64,000 bases of DNA from Strongyloides papillosus (Eukaryota > Nematoda > Chromadorea > Rhabditida > Strongyloididae). The notes beneath the pieces are model-generated. The model made no database searches and was not told the DNA's origin. It was given only the letters and a program-made list of their open reading frames with translations. A program made the position numbers and the translations under genes. The stretch is from positions 1-64,000 of the forward strand of contig SRSI01000021.1 in NCBI GenBank assembly GCA_005656395.1, written 5' to 3'. How positions within the stretch are numbered: the stretch's first letter is position 1; every line of letters starts with the position of its first letter. Shown piece by piece: positions 35,090-46,772 of this stretch.

Positions 35090-35465
35090 ATGATGACTTC
35101 GTCAATCGCTTTGAAAGTAGAGAAAGTTAACAAAAGTCAAAATAAAAAAACAATTAGGTGACAAGAAGAGAAGAAAAAAGTCCAAAGAGGAAACTTATTC
35201 CATCTACATCTACCGTGTTCTGAAACAAATCCACCCAAATACTGGAATCTCTCGTAAAGCTATGTCGATCATGAACTCCTACGTTGATGATATGTTCGAA
35301 AGGATTGCTGGAGAGGCTTTAAGGCTTGCTACCTACAATAAAAAGTCAACTATATCGTCTCGGAAAATTAAATATTCTGTCAAATTTATTCTTCCTGATG
35401 AATTGACGAGACAGGCTATTTCTGAAAGAGGTAAAGCCTTAACAAAGCTCGTAACTCCCAGATAA
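35090..35465 (+). pseudogene. Histone H2B, frameshifted
   Basis: The histone fold from the KKRRKK basic patch through [20 protein letters not shown], the [20 protein letters not shown] helix and the STISSRKI and [20 protein letters not shown] segments is open to a stop at 35465. The only upstream ATG (35090) is in another frame, which stops at 35157; one base must be lost or gained near 35150 to join them. Several substitutions in normally fixed positions and the broken N-terminal tail argue for a relic. The length, about 124 residues, is normal for H2B. Confidence 0.75.
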
Positions 35466-35672
35466 GCTGTTGCCGCCTTTTTAAACTTATATCTTATCCG
35501 AACAGTTCTCTTTAGAGCCACAATATTATACATGTATTCATGTTAAGATTATTTGGTGTAGATGGAATACTACATTTTAGACATTTAATTTTACCGGTAA
35601 TTTATAAAAATTATATCATTTTATCTTATACCCCTTTTAAGGTAATTTTTACTATTTACTGCCATTCTCAAG

Positions 35673-36422
35673 ATGCCTTCTCAATGTGAATGCTTTGTTG
35701 GTGGAAATTGGGAAATGAATGGTGATAAAGAATCTATAAACAATATCGTAGGTTTCCTTAGCCAATATATTGATAGTGAAATTGTAGATGTTGTTATCTG
35801 TCTATCAGGATTATAGTCAACATATGTTAAGAAACATCTTAAAAATAGTGATGAAGTTGCTGTGGAAGAATGTTATAAACTTCAAAAAGGTGCTTTTATT
35901 AGAGAAATTTCATTTGGGATGTTAAATGATCTTGAAATAAAGTACATAGGCTTGGGACACTCTAAATTTCCTTATTTCTTCAAAGAAAAGGATGTTTTAA
36001 CTACCGAGAAAAATAAAAGTGCTATTTAGAATGGACTTAAAGTTATTTCCTGTATTGGAGAGAAGTTAAAGGAATGTGAATAAGGAGAGACAAAGGATGT
36101 TAAATTTAGACAACTTCAAGCATTCATTGACTTAGATGTCTTTTTCGATAACATTGTTATTGCTTTTGAACCAGTTTGGGATATTAAAAACGGAAAAACT
36201 GCCACTTCAGAACAAACACAAAAAACTCATTTGTGGATTCGTAAATTCTTGAAGAAGAAAGTTTTTTCAGATGCTGCAACTAAAACAAGAATTATCTATG
36301 ATTGTTCTGTTACCGATGACAATTGTGTTGAATTAGGAAAGAAGAAAGACATTGATGGTTTCCTTGTTGGAGGTGCTTTCTTGAAACCAGAATTCCTCAA
36401 AATCATTAATACTAGAAACTAA
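35673..36422 (+). pseudogene. TPI: Triosephosphate isomerase pseudogene
   Basis: TPI interconverts DHAP and glyceraldehyde 3-phosphate in glycolysis. A single frame of 249 codons spans the whole family length with no indel and no intron. It carries in-frame stops at 35814 (TAG), 36027 (TAG) and 36081 (TAA). Active-site positions are also lost: the N-terminal GGNWKMN Lys reads Glu, LGHSERR reads LGHSKFP, and YEPVWAIGTG reads FEPVWDIKNG. The segment TKDVKFRQLQAF and the C-terminal KIINTRN are close to nematode TPI. Lack of introns suggests a processed copy, but the host lineage is intron-poor, so this is not proof. Confidence 0.9.
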
Positions 36423-36607
36423 AGATTTTCTTTGTATTAAAAGTTCTCTTTTTCTGATTCGTTTACCTTTATAAAATAAATTCTTTCAGATATCTACTTT
36501 TATCGATAACATTTTAAAGATCTTTCTTAAAACGTATCTCGATTGGAAAATAAGTTATATTTGATTAAAGAGATTGCGCCCCCTTGGAATGATTGATACG
36601 AATTTTA

Positions 36608-38116
36608 CACTGCGCGACAAAAATAATGCACCACTCTTATTTTATACTAAACGTGTAATTAAAAATTGTGAATAGTTTATAAATAATTATCATCAAGAAA
36701 AACAATTTTTAAGACATATAAAGAGATAACACAAAAATGTTTTGGACATATATTGAAAAATGGTGATTTTTTTTGCGACAAAATTTTTGCACCACATAAA
36801 AAAGATAAGTTTAAAAGTTATTTGATTACGTAATATACATTTAATACCTATGGTAATTAATTATTTCTTATCTAAAAATGTTATCTGCTGAAATTATGCA
36901 ACAAATTTTGAATTATTCAAGAGAAAACCAATTATGTAGATAGATTGCTAGAAAATTAAAAATCGTCTATACTACTGTTTCAAGAATTCTAAAATCAGGC
37001 AAAACTAAGAATAGAAAAAACAGAAGTAAGGCAAGGCATCCAGAAAAAGTTAAATAGATCAAATGAATTAAAAATTAAAAGGGTTACAATGGAAAAAAAT
37101 AAGGGAAATTTTTTAATTAACTTAAAAATTAAAAAAAATGAATTAAATCTTGATGTATTTTTAAGAACAATCCTATAAAAATGAAAGACAATGAAGTTTA
37201 CGTATGATAAAATTGAATTAAAAATACTATTATCAAAACCAGCTAAAAATGAAAGAGTAAAATTTTGTAAAAAAAATGTTGACAGGTGAATATATCAACA
37301 AACTTCATTATATTTAATTATGTAAAGAAATTTCTCGTTGTTGGACCTGATAATTTTTGTAGCTATCCAAAAAATATTGTACCTACATTAAATTTACAAA
37401 AAAGACAGAAAAAGATGGTTCTATAATGATACCTTGATGTGTGGTCTATCCGGATAAATTTTATTTGACTAAAACGCCATCAAGAATGAACTCTGCTGAG
37501 TATATAAAATTGATTGAGACTGAAATCTTCCCGTTTTTAAAAAACAACATTAAAACTAGTGAAAGAGGAAAGTATTGGTGGCAACAAAACAATGTTTTTG
37601 TCTATACTTCTCGAAAAACAAGAGATTTTTTGATGTCTCAGCCTTTAAAAAGCTTGCAATGGCTAGCAAGATCACCGGATTTAAATATTACTGAGAATTT
37701 ATGGTCAAAACTACAATTTATGGTATATGAAAATTCGTTTAGAAATATATTTGAACTGGAAAATGCAATTTTTTCTCAAGCACAAAAAATACCAAAAGAT
37801 TATATAAAATCATTGTTTGAAAATTTCAAATCAAGATGCTTCCAAGTCGTAGAAGCAAAAGAAGATGAAATTAATTATTTAATAGATTTTAAGAAGCTTT
37901 TTTGTTAGTTTATTTAACAAAGATTGAGGTGGTGCAAAAATTTTGTCGCGTCAAAAGTCATCATTTTTTAATATTTGTCTAAAACATTTTTGTATTATCT
38001 GTTTATATGTCTTAAATATTGTTTTTCTTAGTGATAATTATTTATAAACTATTCACAATATCTAATTATTTATTTAATACAAAATATAAGTGATGCATTA
38101 ATTTTGTCGCGCAGTG
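36608..38116 (+). mobile_element. Tc1-type transposon with about 190-bp inverted repeats
   Basis: The ends CACTGCGCGACAAAAATAAT and inverse are flanked by TA (36606-36607 and 38117-38118). The inverted repeats reach about 190 bp and include an inner copy of the GCGACAAAATTTTTGCACCA motif. The interior carries a decayed transposase. Confidence 0.9.
36880..37908 (+). pseudogene. Tc1-type transposase, inactive
   Basis: An ATG at 36880 opens a helix-turn-helix segment that hits a stop, and many stops follow through 37430. The last 155 codons (37441-37908) are open. They contain the second and third catalytic regions of a DDE transposase. The QQDNA box reads QQNNV, so the second catalytic Asp is Asn, while the SPDLN..ENLW box keeps its Glu. 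With the missing N-terminus and the changed Asp it cannot be active. Confidence 0.85.
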
Positions 38117-38275
38117 TATATCTACTTATCTAGTAAAGTTTATTTGAAAAGTAACGATACAAAATTTGTTTAGTAATTATCACTAATATGTTTAAAAATT
38201 AACGTCTTCTTTAAAAACTTTTATTATAAAATTTTAAATTTTTCATACTATCTGTTGATAATTAGCTAAATAAAT

Positions 38276-38941
38276 TTAGTATAGTTTTTGTGGAGCGTCA
38301 TTTGAAGGATATCCATCTTGGCTTGGATATTGCTCTGGGACACTCTGTTCTGGATATGTGGATGATGAATTTTGTTCTGGATACTGAGCTGGAGGACTTT
38401 GTTCTGGATATGATGGGAGATTTTGACTTGGATATGATGGAACATCTTGATCAGGCATGTTATCTGGTGCATTTGGATAGGTTGGAATATGCTCATTTCC
38501 GCGTCCATAATTTTGGTTCATATAATTGCAGTAGTTGAATAAGTAAGCACTTTGCCATACAACTGGACGGGTAGTAAAACTGTTACAAAAGAAGAGAGCA
38601 GTTTTGACGTTGAATCCATATTTCGTAAAGAAGTCAAAGGCATATTTATCAGCAAAGTTGTATCCAGCACCAAAGAAGTGATTTGGGAAGAATTTATGGT
38701 GGAAGTGGTGATGACGGTGGTGGTGTCCCCATGGGTTAAGGAATCCAAAGCCTAAAGTTTGAAATGGCATTGGAGGAGTCCACAAATTATCTAAAGGATA
38801 ATTTATTGGTGGAAGGAAGAAGTTAGGATAATTTGGTTGAGGAAAATATCCCCATTGAGGATAATCATAATTAAAATGATATCCTCTATGGGCAACAATA
38901 ACTGCAACGAGTAATAGAAGGCAAGATATAATATATTTCAT
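38276..38941 (-). CDS. Secreted Tyr/Pro/Gln-rich repeat protein
   Basis: An intact 221-residue frame without introns. Residues 1-18 form a clear signal peptide (Lys, then a hydrophobic core rich in Ile, Leu and Val). Next comes an aromatic, Pro-rich region, a His cluster near residues 73-85, and a compact middle with two or three Cys. The C-terminal third has imperfect repeats of the type YPEQ-S-P / YPSQ. A TATAAGG lies about 75-80 bp upstream of the ATG, in a position where it could serve as a TATA box. The composition suggests an extracellular structural, cuticle-associated or gland-secreted protein. I do not recognise a family. It sits between two DNA transposons and is undamaged. Confidence 0.75.
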   Translation of the reverse strand: MKYIISCLLLLVAVIVAHRGYHFNYDYPQWGYFPQPNYPNFFLPPINYPLDNLWTPPMPFQTLGFGFLNPWGHHHRHHHFHHKFFPNHFFGAGYNFADKYAFDFFTKYGFNVKTALFFCNSFTTRPVVWQSAYLFNYCNYMNQNYGRGNEHIPTYPNAPDNMPDQDVPSYPSQNLPSYPEQSPPAQYPEQNSSSTYPEQSVPEQYPSQDGYPSNDAPQKLY

Positions 38942-39511
38942 TTTTAGTTATTTGAAATTAATCAAATTGAAGACATGAAAAATTCACAATATTTTCTCCT
39001 TATAAAGGCTTTTTTTAACCTTATACGCACCCTTTTTAATGCGCAATTTAAAAATTTTTTTCTAAATAGTTACATTTTTCATTAAATAACATTTAAAAAG
39101 TAAACATTTTATGGAAAAAACAATGTTATTTAAAAAAAAATGAAAATGTCTTAAGGAAAAGTTAAGGACACTGAACTTTTCCAGTGTTAAATGTCATAAA
39201 AAATAATAATATTGAATTTGATTGAGAAACAAAAGTGTTTGGTTTCATTTTTTATTACCATTGAAATGTATTACGAAATAATTTTTTCAACACAAAAGAA
39301 AAAATTCCTTAAATATTTAAATTTTTTTATTTCATTTTTTTGAATTTTTATTTTTTATTTCTAATGGTTATCTATCTTAAAAACAAATAAACTTATAATA
39401 AAGAAACGAGCAATAAAGCTAAAATTTTGGTAGACTTAATGAAGCACAACAGGATTCTAAATCATAACAAGAAATTTTCTTTCTTGTTTACGTATAGAGA
39501 ATTCTCTTATA
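38942..39511. other. Upstream region of the secreted-protein gene, AT-rich
   Basis: It contains the TATA-like motif near 39000-39020 and otherwise nothing I can support. Confidence 0.4.
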
Positions 39512-40799
39512 TTAGGTTGTCCCAGCCAAAATGACTATTTTTTACCCAAATTTTTGAATGTACATAACTTTTTTAAAAATAAATATTTTTATTCAAAATG
39601 AGAACCATTACAATTTGCACATTGTTGTTAACGAGATGCAATCTTATTGATTCCATTTACATTAAAATCCGAACTTCTAGATTCAATGAAAGTTTCGAAG
39701 GCAGTTTTTATGTCCTCATCGTTCCTGAAGACTTTCTCCGTTAAGAAGTTGTTGAGATGTTTGAAAAAGTGGTAATCTGTTGGAGAAATGTCAGAGGAAT
39801 ATGGTGGGTGAAACAGAGTTTCATATTCTAATTCGCACAATTTCTGGAGAGTCATTTTTAAAACGTGTGGTTTTGCATTATCGTGAAGAAGAATGGGTTA
39901 TTTTCTATTGACTACAGCGGGTCTTTTTTGGGACAATTTCTGGTGCATTTTTCCAATAAGTTGACAGTAGGATACTGAATCAATAGTTTCACAAGGTTTC
40001 AAGAGCTCATAGTGAATAATTCCTGCAGCAGACCACCAAACAGATACCATAAGCTTCTTTGGGGGATAATTTGGATTTCAGGAACTGTTTCGGTGCTTCA
40101 TTCTCGTCCAACCATTGCCTAAATCTTTTACGATTGTCGTAGAGAATCCATTTTTCATCGCAAGTGATAAGACGATTAAAAAAATGGGTCATTTTTGTTC
40201 CTTAAATTGAGGGAAGAACAAACCTCATAACGACGTAATTTTTGATAATCGTTTTATTCATGAGGTACCCATCGGTCAAGCTTTTTCGTCTTTCCTATCT
40301 CCTTTAAATGATCAGAAACAGTTGTTTTGGATACATTTAACTCCTCTGCAAGTTCTCTAACGGTTGCGCATGGATTGGCTTCAACAGCTTTTCGTAATTC
40401 ACCGTTGTCAAGAACAGACTCATGTCGTCTACGCTCTTCATTTTCGAGATTCTCATTGTCTACTTTAAATTTATTAACCTATCTTTGCATGTTAGAAACA
40501 TTGATAAGATTCTCTCCAAAAGATTCATTAATTTTCTGAGTTGTTTTTGCAACATTATTACCATGCTTGAATTCATAAAGTATAATATTATGAATATCAC
40601 GTTTTGACAGCATTGTTTGTTTTTAAGATAAGATGATAATAAACAGAGCTCATGGCAATGATATATATATCAACGCGTAAAGGAGATTTAGGAGAATCTA
40701 ACAGTTTCATTTTTATACCAAAACATAGCTAATCATTTGAGAAAACACGTGTCAAACATCGTGTATCAAAAAATAGTTATTTTGGATGGGACAACCTAA
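39512..40799 (-). mobile_element. Mariner element, 1288 bp
   Basis: The ends TTAGGTTGTCCCAGCC and inverse (the right end lacks one base) are flanked by TA (39510-39511 and 40800-40801). The length is standard for mariner. The interior carries a damaged DD34D transposase on the minus strand. Confidence 0.92.
39628..40612 (-). pseudogene. Mariner transposase, broken
   Basis: The N-terminal part starts at the ATG near 40612 with a helix-turn-helix and continues through a basic linker. The catalytic part shows the ITCDEKWILYDN box (first Asp), LLHDNAKPH (second Asp) and PPYSSDISPTDYHFF (third Asp), the DD34D signature. Stops and frame changes occur near 40480, 40265, 40070 and 39900. All three catalytic residues survive, so decay is moderate. 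Confidence 0.88.
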
Positions 40800-40801
40800 T
40801 A

Positions 40802-41630
40802 TTTTCATAAGCTATAATCTCTTATAATATTTAAGTAACCAAAAATCTTTGAATTTTATGGCAAAACTTTAAAATAGAAAGTTAAATATTTTGGCTACAT
40901 TAAAAACAACCTAAAAATTAGCTTAGATCACTTAAATTTATACGCCTATATCTAAGTGACATAAAAAATTAGAGATACCAAATTTAACGGAATAAATAGT
41001 CTACCTTAAACGTTTTTTTTTAAGAACAGATAATAAAATTACGAAAACCAACTTTATGAAGACTATAATATCTTACACAGAGATTTTTTGAGTGTCATTT
41101 CGACACCGCCTGCTGGACCTGATTCTGTATAAGTAAATTAAACTTTAAAATACTTCATTAATTTAAGATAAAAAGTTAGGTCATTCACTCTTTTCAACAA
41201 ATTTTTTTTGAAAAAGATATGTCAAAAATATTTATATAAAATCAAGAATTTTTTATCAGTAAGAATATAGTCTTTTATCGAATGTTCTCATTTGTACTTT
41301 ACTCTTTGTACCTAAGGCTCTTCTATTTCTCTTATATTTTTTCTCATAGAATTATCTAGATCATGGAAAAAAAAACATTATCCCAAAACTAACTCTTTGT
41401 TTTGTATTTCTAGAAGATTCTTTTTTATATATATAGTAAAGATCTGTCATTCTAATTCATTTATACTTTTATCAACGTTAGATATCTCATCATTTAGTAT
41501 ATCATTGAGTTACCTAATTATTGTATATTTTAGGGTTAAACTACTGTTTTGAAATCTGATATTATTCTGTTGATAAGTTATCACAGATCTGTTTTATTCA
41601 ACTGTAAGCTTTAATTAATTATGTTTATTG
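40802..41630. other. AT-rich intergenic sequence
   Basis: No supported gene or element. Confidence 0.45.
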
Positions 41631-41632
41631 TA

Positions 41633-42518
41633 TTAGGTTGTCGAAAAAGTTCTGTCGTATTTTTACGGTCATTTTTAATCATCAAAAAAATATAATTAAA
41701 ATTAATATAAAATTAAGCTATTATAATAATTAGATAGTACCACTTCTTAACTTTATAATTCGCATAATTACAATTTTTCACATTATCTATGCTACATTTT
41801 CTTTTAATAAACACGGATGTGGTCGGAAGTCATTTTTGACACTGCATTTTCTAAAAGCATCAACTAAGACAAATGACAACTGATAGTTCCAAAAATTTTT
41901 GTATAGCATTGGGGAGAGATGTAGTAAATGTTGGAACTATGTAAAGAACATTCTCAAAGTTTCAAGACAAGGAAATGAAACTTGAAGATGAAGTATAGAT
42001 TTGTATGGCTTTAGCTTTGAATAAAAATTTTTTGAGATTCTATCAATCCCAAACTACCTCTAATGACCTCTATTATAAAATTCTATCAAAATTGGACAAA
42101 AAAATTCTAAAAAAATAATGAAATTCGAAAAATGACAAAAATGTTGTTCTTCAAGATAACGACATGTGACATTGAAGACTCGAAAAATTCTGGATAAGAG
42201 AAGTTATGAATTAATCTTGCACACAACATATTCTCCAGATGTTTCTCTATCTAATCACTACCTACTCTTATCTCTACATAATTTCTAGAATGGTAGATAC
42301 TTTAGTAAAGTTGGTGAGGCAAATATTGGTTTTTTTGAAATTTTCTTCAAAAAGAATGGAAAATTCTTCACATCTGGAATCGATAAGATAGCTAATAAAC
42401 AGAGACTAGTTGTAGATTATATTCGATAATATATTGTAAATTAGACATATTTCTTATTAAAATTACAATCATTTAAAAATTTCGTAAAAAATACGACAGA
42501 ACTTTTGCGACAACCTAA
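41633..42518. mobile_element. Second mariner-family element, internally deleted
   Basis: The ends TTAGGTTGTCGAAAAAGTTC and inverse (TTAGGTTGTCGCAAAAGTTC) are flanked by TA at 41631-41632 and 42519-42520. At 886 bp it is about 400 bp shorter than a full mariner. Only scattered transposase-like words remain. The end sequence differs from the element at 39512, so it is a different mariner lineage. Confidence 0.85.
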
Positions 42519-42520
42519 TA

Positions 42521-44110
42521 TTATCTCTTTTGTATTCTAGAAGGCCTTAGTTGGTTCTGTTACTTAGCTAATTAATTAAGTTATCTGATTTATTATTTAA
42601 TTGTAATCTGATTATATTTTGTGGTTTAAAATAAAAAGTATCTTTTGAGTGGTGCAACACTCCAACAAAACTATTTCTATAATTTTTACTTATCATTAAA
42701 CTTAAAAAAATTTTAAAAAACAATAATAATTTACTGTTTTAATAATTCATATTTAAAGTTTCAATATGTTTCAGACTAAACGTTCTTAGATGATATTTTT
42801 GGTATTAAAACATTAAAAATATACAATATAATCAGTTGATTTACCCGCAAGACCTCCAATTTTTATTTAAAAATTTCAATATTCGAAAAAAAATGTTTTT
42901 ATACCGGTCGCGCACTCAATTCACTTAATAATTTTGTTTTTTAAAAATTTAGATATTTGTTATAATTTAAAAGAACTAGTAGATAATGCTATTTCTTTTT
43001 CTATTGACTATACAAACATTTTTAGTTTTTTGCATATGCAATTTCTATAAAATGCAGTATAAAACGACACCATAATCTTTGATCACTTAAATGCTTTTTA
43101 ACTTTAATTTAAACTTTTTGTAAAAGTTTTTTTAAGAAAAATAAATGTATTTTACAGTATTTTTAATAAAAATTCTTCTAATAATTCATATATATATTCA
43201 AAAACAGTTCATATCATCATCTTTATTTTCTTTTATTATAATGATACATAAACAAAGTAAAAACAAAGTTTTTCTTATCTAATATCATAAATTTTACTGA
43301 ATATTCGACTATATGAAATATAAAAAATTGTTCTAAAATAACTGATATTTGTACAAATAATTATTTACTATATTTCTTTAATTTCACTTCTTCCTGCTAA
43401 ATTTTGGTTTAGAGGTCCCCTCTTTAAAAAGTAGAATAAAGCATTTAATTTGATACAATGATTATATTGGCAAGTTATAACAACAAGTAATCGTATTTAA
43501 AGATGATTTGTAGCATATAAATAATTTTTTTTGCAGCATTCACTTTTTTGTTTAAATTTCGATCAAACTTTATAATCGTTTAATTATAGTGGTTGAATAA
43601 GAAGGCAATAAATGGAGAAATTAGTTTTTTATGATCAATTAGCACATTTGAACCAATTATTAATTTAAAAAGTAAAAACTTTTAATTATACACATTTAAA
43701 TCAAGATTAAAATTTATAAGCTTTTTTAACGAGGTGCTATCCTCGGGTGATATAGTAAAGTATAAATATATAAAATAACTTTTTATTAATAGGTGATCAC
43801 AATGTATCTTATCTTTTACATATACATTAAAATGAATTTATTTTTGGTATTTATAGAGTTTTCTTGATAACGCCTTCTGGGGGCGTTACAATATGTCCAC
43901 AAAAATTTTTTCTATATTAAGACATAAATGTTGAAACACCTTTTTAAAAATTTCAAAATTTTGATGAACATTTATTGTTAATCACCTAAAAGTTTTTCAA
44001 AAAACTCCTTTAAAATATTCAATAAATAACTTTTTTTTACTTATTATTTTTAAATGATATTATATTTAATTTAAAGATCAAATTCCCTTCTATATTTTTA
44101 TTATAATATC
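42521..44110. other. AT-rich intergenic sequence
   Basis: No gene seen. One small GC-rich inverted repeat (AACGCC/GGCGTT) lies at 43870-43890. Confidence 0.4.
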
Positions 44111-44134
44111 ATTTAGAAATAATGAGTACACACA

Positions 44135-44250
44135 CAGCTCTGACACTGAAAAACAATTCGATTTTCGGGCAGTACCTTTAGACAAAGAGAAAGAAATTTA
44201 TTTTTGTCTAAAGTTGTCATCGAAAACTGAATGTGTTTCACGAATATTTT
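44135..44250 (+). repeat. Inverted duplication, left copy (coding-like)
   Basis: About 105 bp match 45195-45315 in reverse orientation. Both copies stay open in the same frame and encode a segment with the pattern SDTEKQFDFR.VP.DKEKEI, followed by YFCL.LSSKT. Upstream and downstream sequence diverges sharply. It may be an exon of an unknown gene family. Confidence 0.6.
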
Positions 44251-44259
44251 TCTGACAAG

Positions 44260-45185
44260 GTTAAAATCATATGTTTTTTTCCTGTTAAAGAAATTTAAAT
44301 TGTTAATAGTAAAATTATAAAATAGCCAGTAACACATTGTGACATAAAATAAACTAGAGTTTTATCAGTGTATAGCCAAGATAATGTAATAAATATTTAT
44401 TTTTTAGCAATTTCTGAGGTAGTTATTGAAAATATTTTTATTGTTTTAATAGATTAAGAAGAGCTCTATCAAACATGTGAAACATTACTAAATATTATTT
44501 TAAAAATTGTTATCATTATTTGAATACTTCAATTTTATTATTTAAGAAAAATTAATTGTATATGCTATTTTTTTTAGAAATTTTATGCACAGATTAAAAT
44601 TGTAAATAATAGTAAGATTGGTCAATTTAAAGAATATTACTCATTTATTTTATTTGTTTAAGAAATCTTACATTATTTTTGTAATTAAAATTTTTAAAAA
44701 GTACGGTACTTTTATATTATTTTTTATTATTTCCCATATTTTTTTAGCATAATTATTATCACATAAAAACGTTACTACGAATTGTTTAAAGCTTTTATGT
44801 ATTTTATCCTATTTTCATACTTTTAACTTTTAGAAATACGACAAATAAGAATCAAAAATAATGTAATTTTACTACTGCTTTTTATTAAGAAGTATATATA
44901 TTTTAAAAAAAATGACGCTTCTGTTTTTTTCAACAAGTAATTAGACATCTCTAATTGCTTTTGTAGTTTACAATTTTGCCTACAATCAAGATTCAACAAA
45001 ACTACGTGAAATTAAAAGTTTTTTTATTAGTTACAAAAGTACTATAATATATCGTATTTGTATGTGAAAAAATAAAGTTGTTAATGCCTAGAAATCTGAA
45101 GATAATTCTATTTTCTTTAAACACACATGGTATTATATAAGATTGATGTAAAGGCAATTTTTTTACAACAAAAATATGTACACAA
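44260..45185. other. AT-rich spacer between the inverted copies
   Basis: Nothing supported. Confidence 0.4.
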
Positions 45186-45189
45186 ATTA

Positions 45190-45330
45190 CTCTTATAAAT
45201 TGAACTTTCGTGGGACACCGAAAGTTTTCGATGACAACTGTAAACAAAAATAAATTTCTTTCTCTTTGTCAAAAGGTACGGTCCGAAAATCGAATTGTTT
45301 TTCAGTGTCAGAGATGTCTGTGCAGTTACA
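45190..45330 (-). repeat. Inverted duplication, right copy (coding-like)
   Basis: Minus-strand partner of 44135-44250. Its open frame extends further upstream (to about 45410) through a Cys-containing segment and downstream to a stop near 45193. No family is recognised. Confidence 0.6.
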
Positions 45331-45467
45331 TGTCCTATTTTTTTTAACTAACATACAATTTTTTTTTTCAAAAACATATATGTTTTTATTAATATACATA
45401 CATTGTTTTATCTTAAAAACATTAATAATTATGATGTAACAAAAATTTTTCAGTAAATGAAAAGGTT

Positions 45468-46772
45468 GTTTCATATAACGATGTTAATGAAAAACGGTTG
45501 TTTCAAACAACAATGTTAAATAACAACGAAGTTAATGAAAACGTTGTTTCAAATAACAATGTTAATGAAACTGTTGTTTCAAACAACGATGTTATGAAAG
45601 CATTGTTTCAGATAACAATGTTATGAAAGCATTGTTTATGAAAGTATCGTTATAAAAGCATTGTTTATAAAAACGATCTTATGAAAGCATTGCTTATGAA
45701 AGAATTGCTTATGAAAGCATTGCTTATGAAAGAATTGCTTATGAAAGAATTGCTTATGAAAACAATCTTATGAAAACAATCTTATGAAAGCATTCCTTAT
45801 GAGAACGATCTTATGAAAGCATTTCTTATGAAAACAATCTTATGAAAGCATTCCTTATGAAAGCATTCCTTATGAAAACAATCTTATGAAAGCATTCTTT
45901 ATGAAAGCATTTCTTATGAAAGCATTTCTTATGAAAACAATCTTATGAAAGCATTCCTTATGAAGGAATTCCTTATGAAAACAATCTTATGAAGGAATTC
46001 CTTATGAAAACAATCTTATGAAAGCATTCCTTATGAAGGAATTCCTTATGAAAACAATCTTATGAAGGAATTCCTTATGAAAACAATCTTATGAAAGCAT
46101 TTCTTATGAAGGAATTCCTTATGAAAACAATCTTATGAAGGAATTCCTTATGAAAACAATCTTATGAAAGCATTCCTTATGAAAGCATTCCTTATGAAAG
46201 CATTTCTTATGAAAACAATCTTATGAAAGCATTCCTTATGAAAACAATCTTATGAAAGCATTCCTTATGAAAACAATCTTATGAAAGCATTCCTTATGAA
46301 AGAATTCCTTATGAAAACAATCTTATGAAGGAATTCCTTATGAAAACAATCTTATGAAAGCATTCCTTATGAAAGCATTTCTTATGAAAACAATCTTATG
46401 AAAGCATTCCTTATGAAAACAATCTTATGAAAGCATTCCTTATGAAAGAATTCCTTATGAAAACAATCTTATGAAGGAATTCCTTATGAAAACAATCTTA
46501 TGAAAGAGTTCCTTATGAAAACAATCTTATGAAAGCATTGTTTATGAAAGTATCGTTAAGAAAGCATTGTTTATGAAAACGATGTTATGAAAACGTTGTT
46601 GTGAAAGCATTTTTTCATATAACGATGTTAATGAAAAACGGTTGTTTCAAACAACAATGTTAAATAACAACGATGTTAATGAAATAGTTGTTTCAAACAA
46701 CGATGTTTATGAAAACGTTGTTTCAAATAACGATGTTAATGAAAGTTTTGTTAAAAATAACGATGTTGACAG
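45468..46772. repeat. Minisatellite with mixed 14- and 15-bp units
   Basis: The core (45590-46560) is made of units such as AAGCATTCCTTATGA, AAGGAATTCCTTATGA-type variants and AAACAATCTTATGA. The last is one base shorter. Longer-period units of about 27-30 bp (TTTCAAACAACGATGTTAATGAAAACGTTG) flank the core on both sides. The left flank (about 45470-45600) and right flank (46612-46760) are near copies of each other. Because 14- and 15-bp units alternate, no reading frame persists. Confidence 0.9.

Noticed and set aside
43865..43895. AACGCC...GGCGTT hairpin as a regulatory element
   Set aside because: A single short inverted repeat with no neighbouring gene; not enough to support a function.
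45468..46772. Pentapeptide-repeat coding sequence (MKAFL-like frames)
   Set aside because: Units of 14 and 15 bp alternate, so no frame persists for more than a few units.
45468..46772. CRISPR-like array
   Set aside because: The repeats are contiguous without unique spacers and the genome is eukaryotic.
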